Source: Tolypocladium sp. Sup5 PDA-1
Taxonomy: Eukaryota; Ascomycota; Sordariomycetes; Hypocreales; Ophiocordycipitaceae
Assembly: GCA_000750105.3 (NCBI GenBank)
Contig: JPHH03000071.1
Location: 1 to 64,000, forward strand
Reading direction: 5' to 3'
DNA: 64,000 nt
The notes beneath the pieces are model-generated. The model made no database searches. It had not been told where the DNA came from and saw nothing but the letters and a program-made list of their open reading frames with translations. Within the stretch, counting starts at the first letter, position 1. Each line of letters begins with the position of its first letter. The position numbers and the translations under genes were made by a program. This document shows positions 32,971-43,564 of the stretch, in pieces.

Positions 32971-33195
32971 TCAATATCAGGCCGCTCATTCATACAGAAA
33001 AACAACAATCATGGAGAACCTCCGACGCCACCAACCACAAGTCCGTTGCTGTACGGAAGTCATTTATACATATATGATACCAACCATCCACTCTTTTAGA
33101 TAGAAATCAAGAGACTTTCGTTGCCCGATTCACAGGGGATCTTCTGCCCGATCGTTGTCCAGTTATCCAGCCAATCGTGTTGTGTGACAGTTCTG
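32960..33195 (+). repeat. Dispersed repeat, copy 2
   Basis: Same orientation as the copy at 18064-18300. It contains TTAGATAGAAATCAAGAGAC followed by the nearly identical block that includes CGTTGCCCGATTCACAGGGG and the phrase TCCAGTTATCCA. The inserted hairpin of copy 1 is not present. Confidence 0.8.
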
Positions 33196-33303
33196 AGCCC
33201 GGTTTGCACGAACTTGAATTACCCTATTTAAAGCTCTGTTTCATAAAGATTGAAGCAAAACAGACACAAAGAGCATGTTTCACCGAAACGAACAAAACAG
33301 AGG

Positions 33304-34116
33304 CTATGTTTCAGTTTCAATGCATAAATCCAACACTATGGGCGGTCTCCCGTCCGGCGCTCCGCCGTGAACATAGTCTCGTGCCCTCGGCAAGCCCTTG
33401 AACGAGACGGGCCCGCCACACCGGGTGGTAACGGCGTCAATCTCCTGCTGTCGCATCTTCTCCTCGAGCTGGCGCATCTTGCGGGCGTGTCTCTCGGCAA
33501 TCCTGACGCGGAGCGGTGCGAGGAAGGAGTCCAGCTCCCAGTACAAGTCCTGCTCCGTGATCCGTAGCTCCCACTCGAGGAGGAAGAGCAGCTGCTTCTC
33601 CATCAGATTGACCTCGGTGCGGTTGAAGCCGAAGCTGTACATGTCGGTGTTGATGTGGTTGTACTTGACCCAGTGCTTGTTCTTCGGCGGGCTGTCGTTG
33701 AGGTACTTGGCAGCCAGGATGAGGGACGCCAGGAAGATGCGGTAGGTAGAGCATCGCAGGCCGCGAGCCATGGGCTGAAGCTTGGACTTGAGACGGGTCA
33801 AGTAGACAAGCGTTGATATGAGCGTCAGGACCTGGACATTGGAAGAGACGACCAGCTGTGTGATGAACTCTTCGAGAGTAGGCAAGATATCGTCGACGTC
33901 TCGGATAGTTCGGAGTTCGGAACTCCTGGGCGGGGTCGGGAAAAGGTGCTGGTGCTTCGAAGAGCTGCTCGGAGGCATTAAGGTTGAATCACAGGGGACG
34001 ACATTGTGTGCAGCCTCGGCGAGGGAAGAAACCATCTCTCGGCTGACGGGCTGGCAGACGAAGCGATTGAGGGCGGCTTTGTTGAGCTCGTTTATGGTGA
34101 AGTGCCGTGATGCCAT
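33304..34116 (-). CDS. PHO80/PCL-type cyclin
   Basis: From the ATG at 34116 (MASRHFTINELNKAALNRFV) the protein is 270 residues, close to the usual size of PCL1/2-type cyclins, which activate the Pho85-family kinase. The cyclin box spans about residues 75-190: LPTLEEFITQLVVSSNVQVL, TLVYLTRLKSKLQP, RIFLASLILAAKYLND, then KHWVKYNHI and FNRTEVNLMEKQLLFLLEW. The C-terminus is basic and disordered (ERHARKMRQLEEKMRQQE). An in-frame ATG lies 17 codons upstream and could also be used. No intron is needed. Role in cell-cycle or nutrient signalling is inferred from the family. Confidence 0.85.
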   Translation of the reverse strand: MASRHFTINELNKAALNRFVCQPVSREMVSSLAEAAHNVVPCDSTLMPPSSSSKHQHLFPTPPRSSELRTIRDVDDILPTLEEFITQLVVSSNVQVLTLISTLVYLTRLKSKLQPMARGLRCSTYRIFLASLILAAKYLNDSPPKNKHWVKYNHINTDMYSFGFNRTEVNLMEKQLLFLLEWELRITEQDLYWELDSFLAPLRVRIAERHARKMRQLEEKMRQQEIDAVTTRCGGPVSFKGLPRARDYVHGGAPDGRPPIVLDLCIETET

Positions 34117-34119
34117 GTT

Positions 34120-35279
34120 GGGCCGTCCTGGCGAGTGAGTGAGTGCATCGTGAAGTCGATGAGACAACCTACGTACTCGTAGTTAGCACAAGGGACCAGT
34201 TGCAGAGTGGTTGCGGCGGTACGGCCGGAACGGGGCGCAGGCTTGTAGAGGAGGGTTACTGAGATCGTTCCCGGCCAGGCAGACAGGGGTGTAGATCAAG
34301 CAGGGGGTTAGGAAGCGTAGGACTGCTGACAACAGTCGCCTGACAGGCCGGTTGCGATTTGGAGCTGGAAGAGCGAACCTTCAGCAGCGGGTGGGCGATT
34401 CGGCGGGTCGAATGCCGGTTTGGCTTTGGTTAATTAACTTTTGTCAGTTCCACAAGGTGTGGGTGCCACCCGTTCCAATTGCGGACTTTCGGTTGGACCG
34501 CCCTGCAGTGCATGTCGCCTCCCTACAAACCCTGTAATTACAGGGTGCTGCACTTCCGAAAACAAAAAACCCTGGAAATCAATCAATCAGCCTCTTCTCT
34601 TGGTCGCCTCTCCAGTGGATGCAGCACTGGAGCGTCTGCAGTCGGCCTCCTCTGCGATCCGTCGATCCGTCTTCACCCACCCTCCTGCCTCAAAGTGAAC
34701 TCAACTGACCCTTCCCTCTATTCGTTCGTTCTTTGCCTCCTTCTCATTACCGTACTCTAACCGCCACCAACAATCCCTCTTGCGTCTTCCACTTCTTATT
34801 CAGCCCATCACTCCCTCTCCGCCTCTCGCCATACGACTCTCTTCTCTCATCCGCTCTGTGTCACCCATCCTCCTGCGCCGACCTCTCCCACCAAGCCCGT
34901 CGCCGTCATCCGCGCACTCACAGGCCTTCCCTCAACGCATCTCATCTATCACCTCGAGCCCACAACCTCCCTGACGCCCAGGTCGTATCTGCTACTATTT
35001 CTCCACACCATCGACGCTGCTTATCGGCCAGGTCGACGCCTGTCAAGCCGCAATCAGCCAGTCCCAAACCGATTTCCCCGCGATATCGACTATGCATCGA
35101 CTACGTATCTAAGACAACTGCACCCACGCCCCGTCTCCCGCCCTGTTCGACTGCGTCTCTGCTAGTGGCCCTCGTATTCCATCACCACTCGCGACCCCAT
35201 TCATGAGTCTCTAACCTCGACCGACATCTCTCTGGCACCGCGGCGTCACATCACGTCGGCGAGCCTCTATCCTCCCACA
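34120..35279. promoter_or_regulatory. Divergent promoter with pyrimidine-rich leader
   Basis: The cyclin gene (minus) and the serine-rich gene (plus) face away from each other. From about 34650 to 35275 the plus strand is strongly C/T-rich with many CCT, TCT and CATC runs and few purine tracts, as in long fungal 5' leaders. Open frames inside it look like leader sequence rather than protein. Confidence 0.5.
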
Positions 35280-35822
35280 ATGGTGGCTTTAGTCTCTTCT
35301 GGGGACAGCAGCTACTTCGTCTCGATATCACCACGCCGCTCGCAATTCCAGTCAAAGTTTGTCGGAGCATCATCCACGTACCGCCCTTCCAGCTCCAAGA
35401 TCAGCAATTCCTACGCGCCGGCATCCAAGGCATACACCGATTCCGGCCATTCCTCACCGCCTTCGTCTCCTCCTACCACCCGAGCTGAATCCACCAATCT
35501 GTCATTTGCCTCTACTCCTACCAGCAACTTGTCAATGTCCTCCGAATATGACGCAGCGTTAGCCAATGACGACTCCCCAGAGGATCTTTTCAGCCTGCCT
35601 CTGCTGTCCCAAGACAAGTTTTTCCTGCCGCCAGCGATCCATCGTGATGATAACCTAGAGCAACCTCCCAATCCAAGGACTGGAGACTCCTATACTGTTT
35701 CTCCTGCTGAAGCCGATAACTCAGCAGTTGTCTCAGGGCCCAAATCTCCTGAGTTCGCTGAACATGCCGTCGATGTCGGCTCAAGGGCTCAGAACAAGCC
35801 TAAGTGTTCTATCTGGGCGTAA
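35280..35822 (+). CDS. Serine/proline-rich hypothetical protein
   Basis: From an ATG (MVALVSSGDSSYFVSISPRR) the frame gives 180 residues, rich in Ser, Pro, Ala and Asn (SGHSSPPSSPPTTRAE), followed by an acidic hydrophobic motif DDSPEDLFSLPLLSQDKFFL. It looks like the disordered N-terminus of a regulatory protein. The frame ends soon after KPKCSIWA; an intron to a later exon is possible but none could be verified. Confidence 0.55.
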   Translation: MVALVSSGDSSYFVSISPRRSQFQSKFVGASSTYRPSSSKISNSYAPASKAYTDSGHSSPPSSPPTTRAESTNLSFASTPTSNLSMSSEYDAALANDDSPEDLFSLPLLSQDKFFLPPAIHRDDNLEQPPNPRTGDSYTVSPAEADNSAVVSGPKSPEFAEHAVDVGSRAQNKPKCSIWA

Positions 35823-35824
35823 TG

Positions 35825-38490
35825 GAAGCTGTTAGGACTGACGGGAGCAGGGGGTTGTCAGATCTGTTAAGGGAGCGACCACAGAAAGCCCGAACCACCC
35901 GCGTATGCACCGAGTGTGTGGCGCTAGGAGAGGGGCTCTGTTAGCCGTACTCGCGAGATACGGTACATTCCGAGTAGCATAGTGTAGGACTTTATGATGT
36001 CACTCGTATTGTCTCACTTACTACCGGCTGTGCCCACTCAAACGTACCATCGCCATTGTCGACGTACTAGTTCTGATACTCCTCACTCGAAACACAATAC
36101 GATGCCTCCGCGCTCGATGAAGCGATTGAGTTTTCGGTCTGCAGGACGCCATTCGAGATCAAAGCTTCACAACGCCTGGTGGCATTGGCAGTGCATGTCC
36201 GACAGTACAGCTGCGCTTGTCAGAACCATGAACTCCCCGGACTAAGCAAGATTTACACAACCGCAGATCCACAACACTGGTTGAGGACCAATTGGACCGT
36301 TGCACGCTGCGCAGAAACCGGAGAACTCGTGCTGCTCCTCGGTACTTTGGTTGGCAGTAAGGATGCCCATGCCTTTTCCCATGTCACCAGCTATCTCAGC
36401 CCGCCTAGCTCCATCTCGGACTCCCTCATCGCTTGTAGGGTCAATAATTTCCGGAGTGTGAGGGTCAGGACAGGTCAAGTCGATGAGTACCCGGCGACCA
36501 GGTCCTGCGACCAGCCCGACGGAAGCAGTACCCCATCTTGGGAAGGTCCAAGAAGTCAGCGCGGCATACGCCCCGAAATCAGACGAAGCAGAGAAGGGAT
36601 CCTCATAAGAAGAAGCGGATGCGGGAACACGAATTTAAGGAGTGATTGGCCGTAGTGGGGCCTTGGGTTACACAGGACGGGGGCGTCTGAATGAGAAACG
36701 TTGCGGACGCAAGGACCAAAACGGGTGACGCACAGTCAGATTACCTCCGTATGCACGCAATCAAAACTTTGTTACTTGGGAGGGAGCAATAGGACAGGTG
36801 GAAAACCGTGAACGTGATGGATGTGGTAGTGGGTGTAGGGTAGGTGCACGGAAACGCCAACGTGACAGACAAGGTGAATACGCACGCAAACTCCTGACTG
36901 ACATTATGAGGTGCAACAGGACTGCTGTAGGCTTTTGCGCGCCCGGAGCAAAGAGGATGGGCGATTCGTGTATTGTGAATTCGCAATGCTCTGGCAGTAG
37001 CACGCCGACCGCAGCAACTATTACGCCGCGCCAGAAGCCAGATTATGTGGCGTGGGTAGCATAGAGTCGGCCTTTATGTTCATTCGGGGTTGAAGGATGC
37101 AATGTGGACAAAGACATGGCATTCGATTGATGTGCTTACTGCGCTCGACAATGCCATCAGTAGCTGTGGCGCCTCCCCCGGCCTGTCCTTGGCCTGAGCC
37201 GAACAAATTGCTGGTCGAGTCTGTATCTTCGTTCGCCTGCTGTACCTGGGTATGCTCATCGGCTAATGCCCCGGAGCATTTGCATTCAGAGTGACCCCTG
37301 CATATAGACCTCGAGTCGACACGAATGCCTTGACGACGCTCTGAGTGGGCACTGCGAGTGTCCCGGTTACGGCAGTCGGGGGAGGTACGATGTTGCCTTC
37401 CTCGCACCCCAACCTATGAGTCCATCTCGCTCCTCAGTGCTCTGAGACTGCGCGAGAAGTCGTCAATGGCAGAAATCGCATCCTACAGATACTCCGCGAA
37501 TAGGTAAGGGTTGAAGCGCCGAGACTGGCGGACCCTTGTGTCACAACACTGGTACAAGGCGCCGGCGATTGCATCGCACAAGGCCTTGCTACAATCGACA
37601 GCTCTCTCCGATGCAGACCGTCGTCGCTGGCGCTACTGTATTTGTATTCCAGCCTTGCCTTCTTCTGACAAGAAGGCCCTTCGTCTCGGCCAGAATCGTC
37701 GACCAAGGATGGCGTCCGCGTGCCTGGTGTTTGTGGCGGCTCTCTTCATCGTCGCAAACCGCGGATTTGTGCAGGCTTCCTGTGCTGTCACTTTCTGTGC
37801 TTCGCCAGTCGCTGTCTTGGCGCAGGCCATTGATGTGATGCCGAGATGTGTTGAAGCTGGAAGGAAGTTACCTGAATCTCTCACCGTCCGCGCTTCGACG
37901 TCAAGCATGTCGGCGGAGAGCCGCTCAGGAGAGCCCATGTTTGAAGCTCCGAGAAAACTTTCTTTACCTGTAAGCGAGACCTGTTTGCTTTCAAGTGTTC
38001 GACGATGCGATACACAGCCGCCATGGGTATGCTTCCTTCTATATAGCAAGACTGTCGGCGGTTTGCGCCTCTCCAGTTGCTCCGCATGGATGAATCGCCG
38101 AAGCTGGCTGGGGACAATTTAATTCTACGCCAGGCAGACCATTCCCGGGCATTCTCGACACGAACTGGCCGTGACTGCAGGGGGCTTGCAAGAGTTGGTC
38201 CATAACGTGCCTATCAGCATCTGGCCGTGAGCGCCTTTCTCGCAATGCCCATTTGTACACAACGGCAAACGGTGATGGACGGGCACTCTAGAAGTATTTG
38301 ACAGCATAGTGGATTATGAGGTTATGAAGTCGCGTCAGTTTGTGCACATTCGCAAACTCAAACTCGCCCAATCTGTATAACTTGCACAGGCACCCTGGAC
38401 TGGTGCCGGCGGGGCAGGCGTTAGGGAAGAAATGATAACACAAAACGCTGGAGACCACTCGTGGCGAGACCAGACTCGAGAACGAAGCAG
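35825..38490. other. Gene-poor region, nothing firmly identified
   Basis: Several frames of 60-200 codons are open (for example 36179-36655 and 37511-38122 on the plus strand), but none carries a recognised motif and frames overlap on both strands. Probably leader, intergenic and decayed sequence. Confidence 0.35.
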
Positions 38491-38499
38491 AGAAAAGAG

Positions 38500-38990
38500 G
38501 TAGGATCATTCAGCCCTTACGCAAAAGCCAAATCCGCCGTCGACGATGTCGAGCTGTCCTTCACTTGTATCTCCTCCAGTAGCAACGACATGCTCTTCCA
38601 CTTTGGTCCCTTGAATTGGCATCAACCTCGGTCGAGATCCAAAGCAGCTCAACAATAACACTCTGGCCATATCTGACAGCCCAGGAGAGGCGGCCCCGCC
38701 CACCAACGCAGCTTGAATTCGGGTCGACTGCTAGAATCCAACAGCAGCTTGACGACCCTGACGTGACCCTTGACGGCAGCTAGGGAAAGAGACGTCTATC
38801 TGAAACGTTTCGATGAATTCGCGTTGGCTCCTTCAATGGCAAGTAGCAGTTCAACCACCCTTGGCCGCGCAGGGAGGGCACTTGAAGACCACGAGGTGAC
38901 AATCAGTTGTGCAAAAGGGCCAGGGGGGACGGGTCCATCATGACCAAGCGGACCAGACAAGAGCCACCATGCATGCGACATGCCCAAAGT
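38500..38990 (-). pseudogene. Ankyrin-repeat relic
   Basis: The minus strand reads RVVELLLAIEGANANSSK, a TAG stop, then TSLSLAAVKGHVRVVKLLLD, and in another frame VRYGQSVIVELLWIST followed by EVDANSRDQSGRA. These are ankyrin-repeat phrases with stops and a frame change, so the gene is dead. Ankyrin arrays of this type commonly form the C-terminus of fungal NLR-like (STAND) proteins. Confidence 0.7.
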
Positions 38991-39470
38991 CCTGAATGCT
39001 CGAGCAAGTGATGGGCCGAGTCAACACTCAAATTGGGTGTGCTGGCGGAAAGGCGGAAAGCTCTTGATAGCTCTTCCTATGGCAAGATTATCTTTTCCTG
39101 GTCGTTGCCGCCTTCCTCCTGTCGCTTTTAACCGAGCAAAACGTGGCTGCGGTCGCCAAGGTAGGAAACCACAAGATGAAAGGTGCAATGTCGTGGCCGA
39201 CGTGGCCGTCAGCTCTTCGTGCCCCCCTTTCCTCGCCGGCAACCCATGTCGTGGCCCATGATATAATAGCTCGGAGAATCACATCTTCCCGATCTTTGGC
39301 TCGCAAGATCACAGAAAGCCATGGATGTGCACTCATGTAATGAAAATAGTCCGAAGATGACCGGCTCATTCTCATCGCACCTCGGTCCTGCGTTGCTGCA
39401 TTCAGTTCGGGCAAGCTGCAGGCGGTGTGGTCGGGATGGGGGTAGACGATTAATTGATGGTTGATAAACG
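38991..39470. other. No gene seen
   Basis: Short frames only. Lies between the ankyrin relic and the end of the BAH-PHD gene. Confidence 0.35.
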
Positions 39471-39474
39471 TGGC

Positions 39475-40967
39475 TTAATCGATCGTGGAGCCGCAAACCA
39501 AACATTTCGCGTTTTCGGTCCAGGTGCGGTCACCACCGGAAACGTTTGGCCTCACGTCATTAACCTCCCATACTGTTGGAACATCGTCTAGTTTGAGTTT
39601 TGCCTCGAAGAGGCCCTCGTAGGGCTTGCTCCGCGCCGCCTTCTTGGACCGGCCGTTCTTTACCGACGACAATCCCGATTGCTTCTCGGCGGCCGCCGGG
39701 ACTGGCGTCCCAGGTGCGGGCGATTCAGTTGGCCTAAGTGTGAAGCTGTCGATCTGCTTCATCGGGACTGAATCACCGTTTGCGCCCTCATTGACAGCGA
39801 TCGGCGATTGTGTCGCCGCGCCTTTCATATCGGTCGGGGTTGTTGAACGCAGGGCTGCGGGTTGTTTCTCGTCTGTTTCTGTCTTGATCACGGACTCTTC
39901 CGGCTTATGCGGCTTATCCGTCCCCAGCTCCTCGTATACTCGCATGAGTAGTTCGTGCAGGAGACACTCGTGGTGTAGCCATTGCTCGCAATGAGGATTC
40001 GAACAGCCAACCAACATCTTGTCTGGGTTCGCCGGGGTCTTGCATTTACACCTGAGGTCAACAGACTATATAAGACAGGTCAGTCTTCACATTATGCCAT
40101 GTCTCAACAGAAAACACAGAAGGATTATACCGAAAGCTGATATGTACGACAGTCGAATGACTGTCGCCAGTACAGCGCACCTTGCACCTGTTCATCGTCC
40201 GACTCCACCCATTGATTGACAACGGCGCGCATAGCAACACTGACAACGTTGATGACATCCACTAGAGCTTCTTAGTCCCCGTGCGCAAACTGATATAGGG
40301 CATCGGACGAAAGTCTCAACTCACTGTGGTTGGAAGCTATCAACTCGTTCTGGCCATGGTACGGCTGGCGCCCCGACACCAGCTTCTTGTTGTCAAGGGT
40401 ATTCGGAGGTAGCTCGTCCGGTGAATACATCCAATAGACTCGCGCGTAGACGTGGTGCTCATCCAATGCCCTGACCTCGAGGATCTTTGCCACCCAGTAG
40501 TCCGTCAATTGCAGCAAGCCCCGGCGCTCGGGATCCTTGTAGGTGGCCTTTTGTCGCTTGATGGTCGTGTCGTTGGCGATGTAGACAAAGTCCTCATCGT
40601 AGTACTTGACATGATTGACTATAGGAAGGTCTCGTCAGGATCCTCATATGTACAAACCGATGCAAAACTTCGGGTGGCACTCACGAACAAAGCTATTGTA
40701 GCGTGTCATGTCAAACCACTGCTTGCGCGGCTCGATGGCATACGACAGGTCCATCGTCTGATGCGTCTTGAACTTGCCCTTGGGCTCGAACGGCGACGTC
40801 TGTACCAACTCCTTCCTGTTGTTGTCTGGGCCATCGCGCTTCCGCTTCTTGGCGCCGTGGTCCTGCTCCTCACAGGGGGGGGTCGCGTCTGTAGTCACGG
40901 CGAAGGGACAGTCAGCACGGTTCTTGTTCCTGATCGCGCGGGGCCGCTTTCTCGCTCTCGAGGCCAT
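39475..40967 (-). CDS. BAH-PHD chromatin reader
   Basis: Four exons (40967-40685, 40618-40325, 40261-40131, 40065-39475) join cleanly in frame to 432 residues from ATG. The N-terminus is basic (MASRARKRPRAIRNKNR). The BAH domain runs through NHVKYYDEDFVYIAND, YWVAKILEVRALDEHHVYAR and VYWMYSPDELP to HGQNELIASNHMDVI. The PHD finger follows: CKCKTP, CSNPHCEQWLHHECL and the final CLVCGSTID give the C4HC3 set, with a long low-complexity insert before the last Cys pair. BAH-PHD proteins bind modified nucleosomes, and one fungal member (Neurospora EPR-1) reads H3K27 methylation; whether this gene is that orthologue is inference. The locus looks fully intact. Confidence 0.9.
40066..40130 (-). other. 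Third intron of the BAH-PHD gene
   Basis: 65 bp, GTATAA donor, TATATAG acceptor, phase 0. The junction reads TYQLS then SVDLRCKCK, bringing the PHD finger in frame. Confidence 0.75.
40262..40324 (-). other. Second intron of the BAH-PHD gene
   Basis: 63 bp, GTGAGT donor, CTCTAG acceptor. The junction completes the Met codon in SNHMDVINVV. Confidence 0.75.
40619..40684 (-). other. First intron of the BAH-PHD gene
   Basis: 66 bp, GTGAGT donor, CTATAG acceptor. The junction reads YNSFVLNHVKYYDEDF, the start of the BAH domain. Confidence 0.75.
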
Positions 40968-40969
40968 GG

Positions 40970-43560
40970 TCGACGCAACGGCATTGTAGTGCGATGAAGG
41001 TTCGTGTGCCCTTTCCCGAAAGCCACACGCGTGCGTTGTCGGTTTGCAAAGAACGGGCTGTGATTACGAGCTGGCTCGAGGGGGTGGTGGGGCGATGCAG
41101 CAATAATATTGCGTCTTGATTGGGGCAGGCGCGGATCCAAGATTTGGCGGGTCGTGCGCCGATGAGTCTAGGCTCGTCCGTTTCGGGTTTTCGTGATTTT
41201 GACCCAAAGCATGCTTGCCTGGCTTCCGCAATGCGTTGCAGGCGATTATCAACAACATGATCGCCCTGCCGTGGTTCAAGTCCAGGAAGGAGCGCTCTCC
41301 GGCAGCGGCGTATTGTCGCGTAAGGTACATCTAGAATAGCTCCGTCCGGCAGGTGTCGCAGGTTGACGCTGCGCCTGCCACTTCCGGACAGCCTCGAGTC
41401 GTGGCACGCGACTATGAAGTCATTAGGCCAAGTACTGTAAGCCACTTGCCGCCAGGAATAGAGGTGACGCTGGCTAGGAACGTACAGTACGAGCCAGCCT
41501 CATGGCCCCAGATAACGACAGAAATAAGAGTACCATCCGCATAACTCACCTCCAGATGTTGAAGGCGAAACAGCAGTGCGCAATTATAAGAGAAACTACA
41601 CGGCACCCTGCCCACGAAACAACCAGCCCCTCCTGCCCACAGAAGTCCAGCCTGTAAGAATATTCCCACGCAAAGCAACTCAACGCGTTGTGTAATCCCC
41701 ACTGCTGTCAGGCAAGGGTAGCTTTTCAACGCGGACCTTGTAGTCACAGTCCAATAACTTCCTGTCTTCCAGTCTTGCCCCGCCCGAGTTTACGATTATC
41801 GAGCAAGGTGATAAATCCGAAATACAAGTCTTAGACGAGTTCTACGTGTTACTTTCCCACTGAAAGCGTGTGGCAGAGCGACTTATTCTGCGTCTATAGG
41901 TAATACATGTGTTTGGCGTATGGTTGCCTGAGTGGTGCACACCACAACCCCACAACCGTTTCTTACCCGGGCTGAGCCCACGATTTGAAAGTGAACACCA
42001 AAATTCGAACCGGCAAGACAACAAGATGATTGAAGCCTCCCAGTGCCACTGGAGCAAAGTTACTGATGCTGAGCTCCTTACCCACTTGTACGGCTCCAAA
42101 GAGAGCACCACAACCAACCAGCAACCTCCCAAGGGGCCTTAACAGCGCCATGGTGGCCAACACACAGTCATGGTCTATTCCCTCTGCGCAGCATTGCACA
42201 ACTATCTGGTAACTCGCGCAGGGTGGCCGCTAAATATGAATCCGTGGATATTTGAGCTCCTGCCCCTACTTCTGCAAGTGTTGCATGTCTTGGTTCTGGT
42301 GAACTCCGGATGGGGGGCTACGCGCGTGTTGAAGCCCACCATCGTCACTGTGTAGCTCTCCCTACACATGTATCCGTCGTAAGCCTGGCACGGCTTCAGT
42401 TTGGCTACCGGGTAGCGAAAGTGTAGTACCCTGTGAGTATGTGAGAGCATATAGTTGAAACGGTCTTGCACATGGTGTAAGGCCGTGTTGTTACTACATA
42501 TATTGTTCCCGTTAGTCGAGATCTCGTAAATATACGAAGATGTTGGCTTTGAATCGTACCTTACTCTAGACGCAGCGAATAGCACGTAATGTGGGCGGGA
42601 AGGGTTGAATATAAGGCTGGCCAGTAGAAGAAGACGCGGTGAGAGAGAGGGTCTCGGATGGTGAAAAGTAGAGCAGGAATGATTTGGCCGAGGGTGAACT
42701 AGGTGAGCGACGTTCGCATGTCTTGTTGAAGGACGAAGAGGAAAGAGACATAAAAGAGCTCGGGGAAGGCGGCAAGATGGGGTATACTTATAGACAAGAA
42801 CAGCGAGGACTGCACGTGCAGCCCTTGTTTCCGGACGCGGATTTCCCATCGTACGCCCGGACTTGGACTTTAAATTTAAATCCCCCCATCCCCATCCATC
42901 TGGTCGTACCATTTACCATCGGACTCCTTCGCGAGGCTTTATTCGTGATTTGAACGCTCGGTGAGCTGGTTTACTGCGGCATGCCCCTACTAGAGTCTCA
43001 TCGTGTAGCCCTGCGTCTTAAGACCACGAATGGGTCTTTGCTCTTGCCAGCATCGCCCTTGATTCAGACCGACTTTCTCTGTCATATTGCCAGTCACTGC
43101 CTTTAGCAAGTCTTCACACTGTACCTATTCGAACGCGGTCACATCTTGGAAACAATCTCAGGATCACGAAGGCGGCTTCGCGAGCGAGCCCCAGGGGCAC
43201 AGGGGCAAACGTCGGACATGAAATCTCCCATATTCGACAGGACGGTTAATTGCTCTTGCCATTCGTTGACGCCCGACATTCGACACGGGATACTGATTGC
43301 CGCAGCGGTCAGGCAGATCAGGACCAGATTGTATAAAGGCCGACCCATCCCTGCCCTGAAGTTGTTCCCATGTTCTCCTTTCATCTACTCTTCCATCTTC
43401 CGTTACCATTGTACCTGTGATCGTCAAGCGGCTCCGATACTTACACACATTCCTTCACTATGAAGTTCATCTCAAGCCGTTACCATTGCTCGCGCGCCTT
43501 TTCACGCTCCCGCCCTCAAACCCGTGGGATTTCACTCCCGTCAGCAACACGGCCCAACAG
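40970..43560. other. Intergenic, no supportable gene
   Basis: A minus-strand frame at 42202-42912 (236 codons) is open but rich in Arg, Ser and Pro with no domain, and contains leader-like pyrimidine tracts. It is more likely non-coding. The remainder has only short frames. Confidence 0.4.
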
Positions 43561-43564
43561 TGGG

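Noticed and set aside
34733..35206. 157-codon ORF upstream of the serine-rich gene
   Set aside because: The stretch is pyrimidine-rich leader sequence; its translation is low-complexity Ser/Pro/His typical of a C/T-rich non-coding strand.
42202..42912. 236-codon minus-strand ORF
   Set aside because: No domain, Arg/Ser/Pro-rich, overlaps leader-like tracts; no exon chain.
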